A stretch of 64,000 nucleotides of DNA from Thalassospira sp. MCCC 1A03138. GTDB taxonomy: Bacteria > Pseudomonadota > Alphaproteobacteria > Rhodospirillales > Thalassospiraceae. The translations under genes and the position numbers were made by a program. This document shows positions 16,274 through 25,636 of the stretch, piece after piece. The notes under the pieces are model-generated. The model was given only the letters and a program-made list of their open reading frames with translations, had not been told where the DNA came from and searched no databases. The DNA lies in the NCBI RefSeq assembly GCF_002115785.1, contig NZ_JFJY01000006.1, positions 62,001 to 126,000 of the forward strand, given 5' to 3'. How positions within the stretch are numbered: position 1 is the first letter of the stretch; every line of letters begins with the position of its first letter.

Positions 16274-17479
16274 TCACGCAGTATGGCCACGTTCGATATC
16301 TGGCAGGAAAACCGCAAGGAAGCCGACGGCTGGCAACCATGCACAAAGCTGATAGACCAGCCCCAGCCCGAAATGATCGACCATGACACCAAGAATGGCC
16401 GCACCAATCCCGCCAAGCCCGAAGGCAAGACCAAAGAACAAGCCGGAAATCATACCAATGCGCCCCGGCACAAGTTCCTGCGCATAGACCACAATCGCCG
16501 AAAATGCCGATGACAGGATCAGACCGATGGCAATCGAGAGCATCACGGTCGCCCCCAATCCAACATAAGGCAGGATCAGTGCAAAGGGCAGTGCCCCAAG
16601 GATCGATCCCCAGATGACCTTTTTGCGGCCAACCCGGTCGCCGACCGATCCGCCGATCAGCGTCCCCGCCGCGACCGAAGCCAGGAAGATGAACAGATAA
16701 ATCTGGGCGTCGCCTTCGGAAAGCGGGAATTTTTCCATGAGGTAAAACACGTAATAACTGGTGAAGCTGGCAAGATAGAACCATTTTGATAGCATCAGAC
16801 AGAACAGAACCACCAAGCCGCCAATTACCTGGCGTCGGGCCGGAAGATTTGCCGCCAGATGAACAAGACGTGGTCGACGCACGGCATGGCCGTTACGTTT
16901 ATGCCAACGCCCGAGCAGCGTCAGAATCACAACACCGGCCAATGCGGCAAAGGCAAACCATGCCAGACTGGCCTGCCCGTGCGGCAAAACGACTACCGCC
17001 ACCAGCAACGGCCCGATGGCCGAACCGACATTGCCACCCACCTGAAACAGCGACTGCGCAAAGCCATGCGCCCCGCCCGATGCCAACCGCGCCAGACGCG
17101 AGGATTCCGGGTGAAAGATCGACGATCCCACGCCCAGCATCGCACTGCCCATAAGCAGCATCGCAAAACTGGTTGCCGAGGACAGCACTAGAAGCCCCGC
17201 CATCGACATCCCCATACCAAACGGCAGGGAATAAGGTTGCGGCCGACGGTCGGTGAAATGGCCGATAAAGGGCTGCAACAGTGATGCCGTCACCTGATAG
17301 GTCAGGGTCAATAGACCGAGCTGCGCAAAAGATAGATCAAAGCCGCCCCTGAACACCGGATAAGCCGCCACAAAAAGCGACTGGATCATATCGTTCAGCA
17401 AATGGCAGAAACTGGCCGCACCCAGAACCGGCAAAACGGTTCGGGCCACCTGCGGACGGTTGAGAACGGCTTCGTTCAT
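16274..17479 (-). CDS. MFS transporter, fosmidomycin resistance (Fsr) type
   Basis: About 401 residues from the ATG at 17477-17479 (MNEAVLNRPQVARTVLPVLG), which has an AGG-rich ribosome site; an in-frame ATG 81 bases earlier gives an unlikely leader. There are 12 hydrophobic segments. The start LGAASFCHLLNDMIQSLFVAAYPVF and the motif GVGSSIFHPESSRLAR are hallmarks of the Fsr family, whose E. coli member pumps out fosmidomycin. The gene is divergent from an AraC regulator, so it is probably induced by a toxic compound sensed through that protein. Confidence 0.92.
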   Translation of the reverse strand: MNEAVLNRPQVARTVLPVLGAASFCHLLNDMIQSLFVAAYPVFRGGFDLSFAQLGLLTLTYQVTASLLQPFIGHFTDRRPQPYSLPFGMGMSMAGLLVLSSATSFAMLLMGSAMLGVGSSIFHPESSRLARLASGGAHGFAQSLFQVGGNVGSAIGPLLVAVVVLPHGQASLAWFAFAALAGVVILTLLGRWHKRNGHAVRRPRLVHLAANLPARRQVIGGLVVLFCLMLSKWFYLASFTSYYVFYLMEKFPLSEGDAQIYLFIFLASVAAGTLIGGSVGDRVGRKKVIWGSILGALPFALILPYVGLGATVMLSIAIGLILSSAFSAIVVYAQELVPGRIGMISGLFFGLAFGLGGIGAAILGVMVDHFGLGLVYQLCAWLPAVGFLAVFLPDIERGHTA

Positions 17480-17504
17480 CGAGGACCTCGTTGAAATGAC
17501 ATTA

Positions 17505-17593
17505 AACGCACGCCTTGGTGCGTTGATCATCATTATAAAAATTGCAAAACGGCCCACCACCGCGTTAGGGTCAATTTATTACGAGAGTGGGCC
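17505..17593. promoter_or_regulatory. Inverted repeats between Fsr-type pump and AraC gene
   Basis: AACGCAC-N6-GTGCGTT at 17505-17524 and a wider pair GGCCCAC (17551-17557) / GTGGGCC (17587-17593). Both are perfect in their arms and lie within the 135-base divergent promoter region. AraC-type binding is plausible but AraC sites are more often direct repeats. Confidence 0.45.
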
Positions 17594-17614
17594 AATCAGC
17601 GCAAGCAGGCATTG

Positions 17615-18373
17615 ATGTCATCTTTTCGCGAAGTTCCAAGACCGATCATCGCATTGGGTACGGATTATCCCGATGGTCATGTGATTGCCGCCCACCGCCA
17701 TGATCGCGATCAGTTGCTGTATGGCATGACCGGAGCTTTGATGACATCAACCCCGCAAGGCTCATGGATGATGCCGCCACAGCGCGGCATGCTGATCCCG
17801 GCCGGGGTGATCCACGAAGTCCGCCTGTTTGGCGATGTCAAATTGCGGTCGCTGTATCTGCGCCCGGACCGGCTTGGTGCGACGGACAATCAGTGCAAGG
17901 TGGTCGGAATTTCATCGCTGATGCGTCATTTGCTGATCGAAGCCATTGCCGTCCCGCCAGAATATGACATGGCAGGTCGTGATGGTGCATTGATGGCGCT
18001 GATTGAACATGAAATCAAACGGTTGCCGGTCCTGCCTCTGTCGCTTCCGTTGCCGGAACAGGCGACATTGCGGGATAAATGCCGGGCGTTTCTGGCATCT
18101 CCGACCCCGCATGAAACCATTGATGACTGGTGCGATCACCTAGGCATGAGCCGCCGAAGTTTTACCCGGCAGTTTCGCAAGGAGACCGGGTCAAGCTTTG
18201 TCGAATGGCGTCAACAGGTCTGCATCCTTGCCGCCCTGCCAAGGCTGGCGGCAGGCGAAGCGGTTACGACGATTGCGATGGACCTTGGTTATGACAATCC
18301 CGCCGCGTTTAGCAATATGTTCAAACGCATCCTTGGCACATCACCGCGCGACTACAGGACCACAGACACCTAG
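17615..18373 (+). CDS. AraC family regulator
   Basis: About 252 residues from the ATG at 17615 (the TTG directly before it is ignored). The N-terminal cupin-like sensor domain (about 20-130; AAHRHDRDQLLYGMTGALMTST, MLIPAGVIHEV) is followed by the C-terminal double helix-turn-helix (about 150-250; LGMSRRSFTRQFRKETG and LGYDNPAAFSNMFKRILGTSP). This plan matches cupin-AraC regulators such as NimR that control a divergent MFS drug pump. Here the Fsr-type pump starts 135 bases away in the opposite direction. Confidence 0.92.
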   Translation: MSSFREVPRPIIALGTDYPDGHVIAAHRHDRDQLLYGMTGALMTSTPQGSWMMPPQRGMLIPAGVIHEVRLFGDVKLRSLYLRPDRLGATDNQCKVVGISSLMRHLLIEAIAVPPEYDMAGRDGALMALIEHEIKRLPVLPLSLPLPEQATLRDKCRAFLASPTPHETIDDWCDHLGMSRRSFTRQFRKETGSSFVEWRQQVCILAALPRLAAGEAVTTIAMDLGYDNPAAFSNMFKRILGTSPRDYRTTDT

Positions 18374-18454
18374 GAAGATGTTTGACCTGTGAGCTTACAA
18401 AAAACCTGGAACATCTGGATTAATTCACCAGACAACAAGCAAATACGCATAGAA

Positions 18455-18491
18455 AATGGTTAAGCCCGTAAATTAATCGAGCTTAACCATT
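18455..18491 (-). terminator. Hairpin between converging AraC and chemoreceptor genes
   Basis: Perfect 11-base arms AATGGTTAAGC/GCTTAACCATT with a 15-base loop. On the minus strand the stem is followed by TTTTC, so it probably ends chemoreceptor transcription; the stem is AT-rich, so this is not certain. Confidence 0.5.
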
Positions 18492-18572
18492 GAAAAATAA
18501 GGCTGATACAAGTTCGTTTAGCGCTCATCAGCCATATCTGGGTCTGAATTTTGGCGAAATGCCACAGACAGC

Positions 18573-20237
18573 CTAAGCTGCCTTTACCGCCGACAAGAAA
18601 GTCTCGACTTTCTGAAGCAGTATTTCAGCTTGCTGAGACATATTGTTTGAGGCAGATAGCACTTGCTCGGCCGCTGCACCGGTTGATGCCGCTGCTTCAT
18701 TGACGCCGTGAATATTGACCGTTACCTCGCCGGTTCCAGCTGATGCTTCCTGAACATTTCGATTGATTTCATCGGTTGCGGCACCTTGCTGCTCAACCGC
18801 ACTGGCAATTGCCGATGCGATTTCGCTGATTTCGGTGATGGTTGTTCCGATGGAATCAATGGCAACAACAGCACCTTCTGTTTCGTTCTGGATGGCAGAA
18901 ATCTGACTGGTGATTTCTTCGGTGGCCTTGGACGTGGCGTTGGCAAGGTTTTTGACCTCGGCGGCAACGACGGCAAAACCTTTGCCGGCTTCACCTGCGC
19001 GGGCAGCTTCAATCGTGGCATTCAGTGCCAAAAGATTGGTCTGAGCCGCAATATCACTGATCAAACCAACAACATCACCAATTTTCTGGGCCGCTTCTGC
19101 AAGCCCGCGTACTTGTGCATTCGTAGTTTGCGCTTCCGCAACAGCCTTATCGGCCACACGGGACGACTGGGTAACCTGATGACTGATTTCAGAGATCGAT
19201 GCACTCAATTCTTCGGAGGCACTGGCAACGGTTTGAACATTATTAGATGCCTGCTCGGCCGCTGCGGCAACCACCGTTGACTGACGACTGGTTTCTTCCG
19301 CGGTTGCCGTCATTGACGTTGCTGTATGCTGCATTTCACTCGCAGCATCCGCAACCGTTTTCAGAACGATCGACACATCGCCTTCAAAGTCACCGGTTAG
19401 CTTTTCGATCAATCTGGCGCGAGCTTCGCGCTGCTTTTGGGCCTCTACTTCCTGAGCAGCCAGTTCCTCTGCCTTGATCATGTTTTCTTTAAACACCAGG
19501 ACAGCCTTGGCCATGTCACCGATTTCATCCTTGTGATCCTGCCCCGGGATGTCGATGGTCTTGTCGCCGCCGGCGAGAACGCGCATCGAGTTTGTGATCG
19601 TAACAATCGGTCGTGAAATACCAACACCGATCAACCAAGCTGCGGCCAAACCAACCACAACAGCAATTGCAGAAATGATTGTGGCAAGCAAAATGGCAAA
19701 AGCGTTTTCTGCTTTTGCCTTGGGCCCGATCTCGTCCTGTTTGGCTTTAAAGGACAGTTTAAGCTGTTCGATGTCGCCCGCAACCTTTGGCCCCAGAACG
19801 TTAAGAGTTTTCTCAGCGAGACGGTGTTGTTCCGCGGGATCAGTGATTGCACTTAACTTGCGAACACCCTCAGCATATGTTGCAATATCCCGGTCCACAG
19901 CTTTCGCTCTTTCGAGGTAGTCCGGGTCGTTAATTAGAGACAAAAATTCGGCACTGAGCTTTTTAGTCGTTTCCAATCTTTGACTTGCGTTTTCAAGGAC
20001 TTCAGAAGATTGTTCAATCTGATAATTCAGAACCAAAACGCGAGATTCAAGCATGTTAGCCTGAACACGTGAAGCTTGATTCGATTGCAGCGCAATCGAC
20101 CGGTACTCGTTGAAATTGTTATCTGCATCCATCAATGCAACAACGCAGATCGCCGAAATAGCGATCATCAAAGCCAACATGCTCCCAAAACCACCCGCAA
20201 CCTTTGTGGCGATTTTAATTCGCTTTAGAAGCCCCAT
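18573..20237 (-). CDS. Methyl-accepting chemotaxis protein
   Basis: A 554-residue chemoreceptor: membrane helix 1 at about 12-34, a periplasmic four-helix-bundle sensor at about 35-182, membrane helix 2 at about 184-208, HAMP at about 209-262, and a cytoplasmic signalling domain with the conserved hairpin tip around [22 protein letters not shown]. It signals to CheA/CheW to bias flagellar rotation. The ligand is unknown. GGGGGA about seven bases before the ATG is a good ribosome site. No other chemotaxis gene is nearby, so it is an orphan receptor feeding the central pathway. Confidence 0.95.
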   Translation of the reverse strand: MGLLKRIKIATKVAGGFGSMLALMIAISAICVVALMDADNNFNEYRSIALQSNQASRVQANMLESRVLVLNYQIEQSSEVLENASQRLETTKKLSAEFLSLINDPDYLERAKAVDRDIATYAEGVRKLSAITDPAEQHRLAEKTLNVLGPKVAGDIEQLKLSFKAKQDEIGPKAKAENAFAILLATIISAIAVVVGLAAAWLIGVGISRPIVTITNSMRVLAGGDKTIDIPGQDHKDEIGDMAKAVLVFKENMIKAEELAAQEVEAQKQREARARLIEKLTGDFEGDVSIVLKTVADAASEMQHTATSMTATAEETSRQSTVVAAAAEQASNNVQTVASASEELSASISEISHQVTQSSRVADKAVAEAQTTNAQVRGLAEAAQKIGDVVGLISDIAAQTNLLALNATIEAARAGEAGKGFAVVAAEVKNLANATSKATEEITSQISAIQNETEGAVVAIDSIGTTITEISEIASAIASAVEQQGAATDEINRNVQEASAGTGEVTVNIHGVNEAAASTGAAAEQVLSASNNMSQQAEILLQKVETFLSAVKAA

Positions 20238-20733
20238 ATCATTCCCCCATGCTCCAACAACTATTCTTTAGTATTGTTTCCCCAAAAACGAACCACACAT
20301 TTAGAGGGAGCCCTGATACAAAAGAACAAACTCTTTCGCGCCGCTATCGGAGAAAATTGTTTTGCCCTACGCAAAATCGCTCCATGGAATCAATGGATTT
20401 GAATAAACGCGACTTGCCTGCAAGAAACTTGAGTGAAATATGCGGCAATATCTCAAGTCATAATGAGTTTTTTCTAAGGTCATAGAATGCTTATCGGAAA
20501 TGAAGGCTATGAAACGATCATCCTGAGAACTACGCCAAACTTCTTGTCGTTACGTCCCAGAATTTGCTTCGGAGCAACCAACACTCCAATCGGAAAGTGA
20601 AACGTCAAGTGCACATGGGTTGCAGACCCCAAACATCGGCCGAGCAATAAAATCGGTCACACAAAGACACATGTAACCAGTTCAGCTTGACACCGAGGTT
20701 CGACCTGCCTGCACCATCAACACAAACGAAACA

Positions 20734-20753
20734 ATGGTACATAAATGAACCAT
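20734..20753. promoter_or_regulatory. Operator copy 1, ATGGT-N10-ACCAT
   Basis: Perfect 5-base arms separated by 10 bases. An identical arrangement occurs at 20775-20794, 41 bases away centre to centre (about four helical turns), so two dimers would sit on the same DNA face. Probable site for the HTH protein at 20889. Confidence 0.6.
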
Positions 20754-20774
20754 AATCAAGAAAAAACACCAGTA

Positions 20775-20794
20775 ATGGTATTTTTTTAAACCAT
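20775..20794. promoter_or_regulatory. Operator copy 2, ATGGT-N10-ACCAT
   Basis: Same arms and spacing as copy 1. Its left arm also belongs to a shorter palindrome ACCA-GTAA-TGGT (20768-20779). It lies just upstream of a possible promoter TTGGGT (20802-20807), 17-base spacer, TGATAA (20825-20830). Confidence 0.6.
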
Positions 20795-20828
20795 AACAAC
20801 CTTGGGTGATATTTTTAAAATCAATGAT

Positions 20829-20855
20829 AAATCAAAGGTTTATTTTCTTTGATTT
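20829..20855. promoter_or_regulatory. Palindrome in the HTH gene leader
   Basis: Perfect 9-base arms AAATCAAAG/CTTTGATTT with a 9-base centre, followed by TTT. Different sequence from the ATGGT sites. It overlaps the expected transcription start, so it could be an operator or a weak AT-rich attenuator. Confidence 0.45.
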
Positions 20856-20888
20856 TTTGCCTCCCAACTCGATACAGGAACAGCACTG

Positions 20889-21323
20889 ATGATAACCGGC
20901 CTTAGCGAGCGAATGAGACAAGCAAGAAAGCATATAGGCCTTAGCGCTTCAGAAGCAGCAGACCTTGCCGGACTTACACGCAAATCGTGGGAACGTTACG
21001 AGCTGGACAAAAATGAACCAAAAGCCTCGTCTTTGGCTGTATTGGTTGATAAGGGTATAGATGCCGGATGGCTGCTGACAGGACGGGGCAGCATGCTGAA
21101 AAACGAAGTGCGGGATCAAGCGCGCGTGTTGGATACCGATTTGATACGTATGATTCTGAAGGAAATTGAATCTTATCGCGCGCAAAACAATAGAACATGG
21201 GGCATATCGGAGACGGCACGCGTTATTGTTTTAAGTTATGAAATGCTGCAGGCCGAAAGGCAACGTGGTGTTGAGCCCTCCCCAAGCAACTTGAGCCTAC
21301 TCTTACAGGCAGCAAATTTGTGA
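20889..21323 (+). CDS. HTH (XRE/phage-repressor-like) protein
   Basis: A 144-residue protein with an N-terminal helix-turn-helix at about residues 5-62 (MRQARKHIGLSASEAADLAGL then KSWERYELDKNEPKASSLAVL) ending in GWLLTGRG, a motif common in phage CI-like repressor N-terminal domains. The C-terminal 75 residues are helical and do not show the S24 peptidase domain of SOS-cleaved repressors, so it is not a self-cleaving type. No phage genes, integrase or partner toxin were found nearby. CAGGAA lies before the ATG. The gene and flanks are AT-rich compared with their neighbours, suggesting later arrival. Operators upstream suggest self-regulation. Confidence 0.82.
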   Translation: MITGLSERMRQARKHIGLSASEAADLAGLTRKSWERYELDKNEPKASSLAVLVDKGIDAGWLLTGRGSMLKNEVRDQARVLDTDLIRMILKEIESYRAQNNRTWGISETARVIVLSYEMLQAERQRGVEPSPSNLSLLLQAANL

Positions 21324-21478
21324 TTTAAAACAGAAAAAGCGTGCAAACACATACTGATTTTACAAAGAAAGTATGTTTGATGAGCTCTTCGGGTAGCAAT
21401 TGGCTAATTGGTTTTGAAGACGATTATCAATACATAAGGCGCATCTGTCCAGCCAGGTTAAGTATACCGGCAACGAAA

Positions 21479-21506
21479 AGCCGCCCGAATGGGCGGCTTT
21501 TGCATG
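21479..21506 (-). terminator. Terminator of gatCAB
   Basis: AAAAGCCGCCC/GGGCGGCTTTT with a GAAT loop; A-run on the left is the T-run on the minus strand. It lies about 20 bases after the gatB stop. Confidence 0.85.
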
Positions 21507-21523
21507 TCGTCTGATAATTGAAA

Positions 21524-22978
21524 TCAGCCGAGGATTTTGTCGCGGAGCATCTTATTGACCATGCCCGGGTTAGCTTTGCCGCCTGTAGATTTCATGACCT
21601 GGCCAACGAACCAACCCAGCATGCGATCCTTGCCGTCGCGGATTTCCTGAACCTTGTCCGGGTTAGCCGCAATGACTTCGTCGATGGCGGTTTCAATCGC
21701 ACCGGTATCGGTGATCTGCTTCAGACCTTTTTCTTCAACGATCTTTTCCGGGTCATTGCCGGTTTCGATCATGATTTCAAAGACGTCCTTGGCGATACGG
21801 CCCGAAATGGTGTCATCCGAAATCAGGTCCAGAAGCTTGCCGAGATTTTCGGCCGTGACCGGGCTTTCGGTAACAGGAACTTCCAGCTTGTTGAGCGCAC
21901 CAAACAGATTGGTGATCACCCAGTTCGCGGCAAGTTTGCCGTCGCGGCCCTTGGCAACGACTTCGTAATAGGCCGCCTTTTCCTGATCGGCAACGAGAAC
22001 GCCGGCATCATAAGCCGACAGGCCGTTTTCACGCATGAAGCGGGCTTTTTTCTCGTCCGGGAGTTCCGGCAGGGTCTTTTCGATTTCGGAAACGAAGGCC
22101 TGATCGAATACCAGCGGCAGCAGATCCGGATCCGGGAAATAGCGGTAATCATGTGCCATTTCCTTGGACCGCATCGAACGGGTTTCACCCAGACGCGGAT
22201 CGTAAAGACGGGTTTCCTGAACGATTTCGCCACCGGCTTCGATGACTTCGACCTGACGTTTTGCTTCGATCTCGATTGCCTGCATCACATAACGGATGGA
22301 GTTGACGTTCTTGATTTCGCAACGCGTGCCGAATTCAGCGCCCGGACGACGGACCGAAACGTTGGCATCGCAACGCATCGAACCTTCGTTCATGTTGCCA
22401 TCGCACGTGCCAAGGTAACGCACAATCGCGCGCAGCTTGGTCAGGTAAGCACCGGCTTCTTCCGGGGTGCGGATATCAGGCATGGACACGATTTCCATCA
22501 GGGCAACGCCTGAACGGTTCAAATCGATATGCGAATATTTCGGGTCCTGATCGTGCATCGATTTACCGGCATCCTGTTCAAGATGCAGGCGTTCAATGCC
22601 AACCGATTTGGTCGAACCATCGGGCATATCGAGGATAATGGTCCCCTCGCCGACGATCGGTTTGTCGAACTGCGAAATCTGATAGCCCTGCGGCAGATCG
22701 GCATAGAAGTAATTCTTGCGCGCAAAGACGCTTTCAAGATTGATCTTGGCTTTAAGGCCAAGGCCGGTCTTGACGGCCTGCCGCACGCATTCCTCGTTGA
22801 TGACCGGCAACATGCCTGGCATGGCCGCATCAACAAGGCTGACATTGGTGTTCGGATCGTTACCGAATGTGGTCGATGCACCGGAAAACAGTTTGGATTT
22901 GGAAACCACCTGACAGTGGACTTCCAGACCGACAACGATTTCCCAAGGGCCGGTTGAACCTTCGATGATATAGGTCAT
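21524..22978 (-). CDS. gatB: Asp-tRNA(Asn)/Glu-tRNA(Gln) amidotransferase subunit B
   Basis: A 484-residue GatB with the catalytic cradle (about 1-295; [12 protein letters not shown] near the start, [12 protein letters not shown], signature [18 protein letters not shown]) and C-terminal helical and YqeY tail domains that hold the tRNA. GatB activates the misacylated tRNA carboxylate with ATP and transfers ammonia made by GatA. It is the last gene of gatCAB; an AGGAGGG site inside the end of gatA precedes the ATG with a three-base gap. Confidence 0.98.
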   Translation of the reverse strand: MTYIIEGSTGPWEIVVGLEVHCQVVSKSKLFSGASTTFGNDPNTNVSLVDAAMPGMLPVINEECVRQAVKTGLGLKAKINLESVFARKNYFYADLPQGYQISQFDKPIVGEGTIILDMPDGSTKSVGIERLHLEQDAGKSMHDQDPKYSHIDLNRSGVALMEIVSMPDIRTPEEAGAYLTKLRAIVRYLGTCDGNMNEGSMRCDANVSVRRPGAEFGTRCEIKNVNSIRYVMQAIEIEAKRQVEVIEAGGEIVQETRLYDPRLGETRSMRSKEMAHDYRYFPDPDLLPLVFDQAFVSEIEKTLPELPDEKKARFMRENGLSAYDAGVLVADQEKAAYYEVVAKGRDGKLAANWVITNLFGALNKLEVPVTESPVTAENLGKLLDLISDDTISGRIAKDVFEIMIETGNDPEKIVEEKGLKQITDTGAIETAIDEVIAANPDKVQEIRDGKDRMLGWFVGQVMKSTGGKANPGMVNKMLRDKILG

Positions 22979-22981
22979 GGA

Positions 22982-24460
22982 TCAGCCCTCCTGCCCGGCC
23001 GGTTTCGCGGTAAAGTTGGCGGCAGTTTCAAGCACGCCACCGACACGCAGAACGGTTTCTTCGTCAAACGGTTTACCAATCAGCTGCAGACCAAGCGGCA
23101 GACCTTCGGAAGACAGCCCGGTCGGCAGCGACAGGCCCGGAAGACCCGCAAGACTTGCCGGAACGGTAAAGACGTCGTTCAGATACATTTTGACCGGATC
23201 GTCTTCGTTTTCGCCAATCGCAAAGGCCGCCGACGGTGCGGTCGGTGCCAGAATGGCATCAACGGTGCCAAATGCGGTTGCGAAATCCTCGTAAATGCGA
23301 CGACGGACTTTGAGCGCCTTGTTGTAATAGGCGTCATAGTAACCAGCCGACAGCACATAGGTGCCGATCATGATGCGGCGCTGGACTTCCTTGCCGAAAC
23401 CGGCTGCACGGGACTTCATATACATGTCGTCCAAGCTATCGCCTTCGTCCATGACGCGCTGGCCGTAACGCAGGCCGTCATAGCGCGCAAGGTTCGAGGA
23501 TGCCTCGGCCGGAGCGACGATGTAATAGGTGCCAAGCGCGTATTTGGTGTGCGGCAGGGTCACATCGACCACTTCGGCACCCGCATCACGCAGCATCGCA
23601 ATACCGTTATCCCACAGCTTGTTGATTTCTTCGGGCATGTTATCGACACGGTATTCTTTGGGAATGCCGATTTTCATGCCGCGAATATCCCCCGTCAGGG
23701 CGGCCTCGAAATCAGGAACCGCAACCGGGGCGGATGTGCTGTCCTTGGCATCGTGACCGGCCATTGCGCCCAGCATGATCGCAGCGTCGCGAACGGTTCT
23801 GGTCATAGGACCAGCCTGATCAAGCGAGCTTGCAAAGGCGACAATGCCCCAGCGCGAGCAACGGCCATAGGTCGGCTTCAGGCCGACAATACCGCAATAG
23901 GATGCCGGTTGACGGATCGAGCCACCGGTATCGGTACCGGTCGCCGCCAGCGCCATGCCTGCGGCAACAGCCGCAGCCGAACCACCAGAGGAACCACCCG
24001 GAACCAAATCCTTGCCATCCTTGCCCTTCCACGGGTTGATGACATTGCCATAATAGGACGACGTATTGGACGACCCCATGGCAAATTCGTCAAGGTTGGC
24101 CTTGCCGAGCATGACCGCACCGTTATTGAACAGGTTGGTGGTGACGGTGGATTCATATTCCGGTTTGAAACCTTCGAGGATGTGCGATGCTGCGGTCGTC
24201 TGGACACCTTCGGTGCAGAACAGATCCTTGATCGCAATCGGCAGGCCTTCCATTTTGCCCGCATCGCCCTTGGCGCGCTTGGCATCGGATGCCTTGGCCA
24301 TCTCGATGGCTTTTCCCGGGGTTTCGATGATGTAAGCGTTCAGATTACGGTGCGCTTCCATTGATTTGATGTGGGCTTCGGTCAGTTCGACCGATGTGTA
24401 ATCGCCCTTTGCCAGCCCGTCGCGGGCCTCGGCAAGCGTCAGATTTGTCAGATCAGTCAT
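22982..24460 (-). CDS. gatA: Asp-tRNA(Asn)/Glu-tRNA(Gln) amidotransferase subunit A
   Basis: A 492-residue amidase-signature enzyme that releases ammonia from glutamine for GatB. The Ser-cisSer-Lys triad is visible as the lysine in [10 protein letters not shown] (about residue 78) and the serines in [17 protein letters not shown] (about 153-170), with the nucleophile region [11 protein letters not shown]. Full length for the family. The start overlaps the gatC stop (TAATG), so the two are coupled. Confidence 0.98.
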   Translation of the reverse strand: MTDLTNLTLAEARDGLAKGDYTSVELTEAHIKSMEAHRNLNAYIIETPGKAIEMAKASDAKRAKGDAGKMEGLPIAIKDLFCTEGVQTTAASHILEGFKPEYESTVTTNLFNNGAVMLGKANLDEFAMGSSNTSSYYGNVINPWKGKDGKDLVPGGSSGGSAAAVAAGMALAATGTDTGGSIRQPASYCGIVGLKPTYGRCSRWGIVAFASSLDQAGPMTRTVRDAAIMLGAMAGHDAKDSTSAPVAVPDFEAALTGDIRGMKIGIPKEYRVDNMPEEINKLWDNGIAMLRDAGAEVVDVTLPHTKYALGTYYIVAPAEASSNLARYDGLRYGQRVMDEGDSLDDMYMKSRAAGFGKEVQRRIMIGTYVLSAGYYDAYYNKALKVRRRIYEDFATAFGTVDAILAPTAPSAAFAIGENEDDPVKMYLNDVFTVPASLAGLPGLSLPTGLSSEGLPLGLQLIGKPFDEETVLRVGGVLETAANFTAKPAGQEG

Positions 24461-24750
24461 TATTCAACCACCTTCGGCACGACAAAACAGCCAGCATCGG
24501 TCATCGGTGCGTTTGACAGCACTTTTTGCTGGATATTGCCATCGGTGACTTCGTCCTTGCGCATCGGCAGGGTCAGATCGGCAACCGACGTCAGGGGATC
24601 ACACCCCTCGACATCAACTTCTTGCAGTTCCTCGACAAAATCGAGGATACGGGTCAAATCTCCCGCCAGTTCGCCAAGCCCTTCTTCGGACACGTTGATA
24701 CGCGACAGAAAGGCGATCCTGCGAACTGTTTCCTTATCCAAAGACGACAT
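24460..24750 (-). CDS. gatC: Asp-tRNA(Asn)/Glu-tRNA(Gln) amidotransferase subunit C
   Basis: A 96-residue GatC, the small belt-like subunit that holds GatA and GatB together. It shows the family features [35 protein letters not shown] and [11 protein letters not shown]. First gene of the gatCAB unit. The leader carries a strong GC hairpin at 24785-24807 about 35 bases before the start. Confidence 0.96.
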   Translation of the reverse strand: MSSLDKETVRRIAFLSRINVSEEGLGELAGDLTRILDFVEELQEVDVEGCDPLTSVADLTLPMRKDEVTDGNIQQKVLSNAPMTDAGCFVVPKVVE

Positions 24751-24784
24751 GGATGAAAGTCTCTCTTAAGGAATGACAAAACAC

Positions 24785-24807
24785 CCGGCAGGCAGGCAGC
24801 CTGCCGG
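24785..24807 (-). promoter_or_regulatory. Leader hairpin of gatCAB
   Basis: Perfect 9-base GC-rich arms CCGGCAGGC/GCCTGCCGG with a 5-base loop. On the minus strand it is followed by GTGTTTTGTC, so it resembles a terminator and may act as an attenuator ahead of gatC. Confidence 0.5.
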
Positions 24808-24877
24808 AACCTGAAATTACAGCGCGGAAACTAGCACCCCGCCGCCGCTGCTGCAAGGGCCGGGGACAGCCAATTTC

Positions 24878-24908
24878 GGCAACTTTTCCAACGGCTGGGA
24901 AAGTTGCC
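24878..24908. repeat. Intergenic hairpin between gatC and ruvX
   Basis: 12-pair stem (GGCAACTTTTCC with GGGAAAGTTGCC, one G-T pair) and a 7-base loop. No T-run on either side. Function unknown. Confidence 0.5.
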
Positions 24909-25032
24909 AGCTGATCATGGCGGACATAGGGGGCAAAGCCATGCTTTCACCGACGTTTCAGGCATGTCAGTATTGCGTTTCGCCGGTTGAAATGCGCTGG
25001 CGTTTTTCGGGCAAGGCACCTATAAGGGCGCC

Positions 25033-25563
25033 ATGATTTGCAATGACACACAGGAATTGCTGCGGTTTCTTACACCGGCAGCACGCGTTTTGGGGCTGGA
25101 TCTCGGCACCAAGACCATTGGCGTGGCCCTTTCGGATGTCGGGCTACAGATCGCGTCCCCCTATTCGCTGATTTCGCGCAAGAAATTCACGCGTGATATT
25201 GCCGAACTTTCGGCAATCGTCACCAAGCAGAATGTCGGTGGTATCATCATCGGTTTTCCGCGTGAGCTTGACGGCACGATCGGCAAGGCCTGCCACCGGG
25301 TTTATGCCTTTGTCGACGAAATGCAGAATTATATCGACCTGCCGATCCTGCTTTGGGATGAACGTCTTTCGACCAACGCGGTTGAACGCATCCTGATTGA
25401 GGATGTCGACATGACCCGCAAACGCCGTGCGGAAGTCGTCGATAAAACAGCGGCGGCCTATATCCTGCAGGGTGCGCTTGATAACCTTAATCTTCATACC
25501 GATCCGGGAGCAAACCCGGATGACGACGATGACGAAGATGAACTTGGTGACGAAGACGCCTGA
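25033..25563 (+). CDS. ruvX: RuvX/YqgF family Holliday-junction-resolvase-like nuclease
   Basis: A 176-residue RNase H-fold protein with the three acidic motifs of the family: VLGLDLGTKTIGVALSD near residue 17-33, WDERLSTNAVER near 113-124, and VDKTAAAYILQGAL near 137-150. YqgF proteins take part in 16S rRNA 5' end processing in E. coli, and related ones resolve DNA junctions. The acidic tail (residues 160-176, mostly Asp and Glu) is an addition beyond the usual 140-150 residues. It is divergent from gatCAB and ends at a strong terminator. Confidence 0.93.
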   Translation: MICNDTQELLRFLTPAARVLGLDLGTKTIGVALSDVGLQIASPYSLISRKKFTRDIAELSAIVTKQNVGGIIIGFPRELDGTIGKACHRVYAFVDEMQNYIDLPILLWDERLSTNAVERILIEDVDMTRKRRAEVVDKTAAAYILQGALDNLNLHTDPGANPDDDDDEDELGDEDA

Positions 25564-25606
25564 TTTTCGGCCAAACGGAACCGGTTGGTTCCGAAATTTT
25601 ACGATC

Positions 25607-25636
25607 AGCCGCCTGTTTGTTCAGGCGGCTTTTTCT
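25607..25636 (+). terminator. Terminator of ruvX
   Basis: Stem AGCCGCCTG/CAGGCGGCT, loop TTTGTT, then TTTTTC. The stop codon of the converging VOC gene lies inside the stem. A second hairpin CGGAACC-GGTT-GGTTCCG sits at 25576-25593 and could end the VOC gene on the minus strand. Confidence 0.85.

Larger units (their letters stand above)
20238..20888. other. AT-rich intergenic region with repeats
   Basis: 651 bases between the chemoreceptor and HTH genes. No credible gene is seen. A 32-base inverted repeat lies at 20427-20458 (ACTTGAG/CTCAAGT), and regulatory palindromes fill 20734-20855. The short frames present lack ribosome sites and are cysteine-rich noise. Confidence 0.6.

Noticed and set aside
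20605-20799. 64-codon minus-strand frame over the HTH operators
   Set aside because: Start lies next to an operator, product is Cys-rich and without family, no ribosome site. A tiny divergent gene cannot be fully excluded.
20238-21520. Prophage remnant
   Set aside because: Only a repressor-like gene is present; no integrase, attachment repeats, structural or lysis genes were found, and no tRNA is adjacent.
21518-22513. 331-codon open frame opposite gatB
   Set aside because: Entirely antisense to gatB, with no recognisable domain or start signal.
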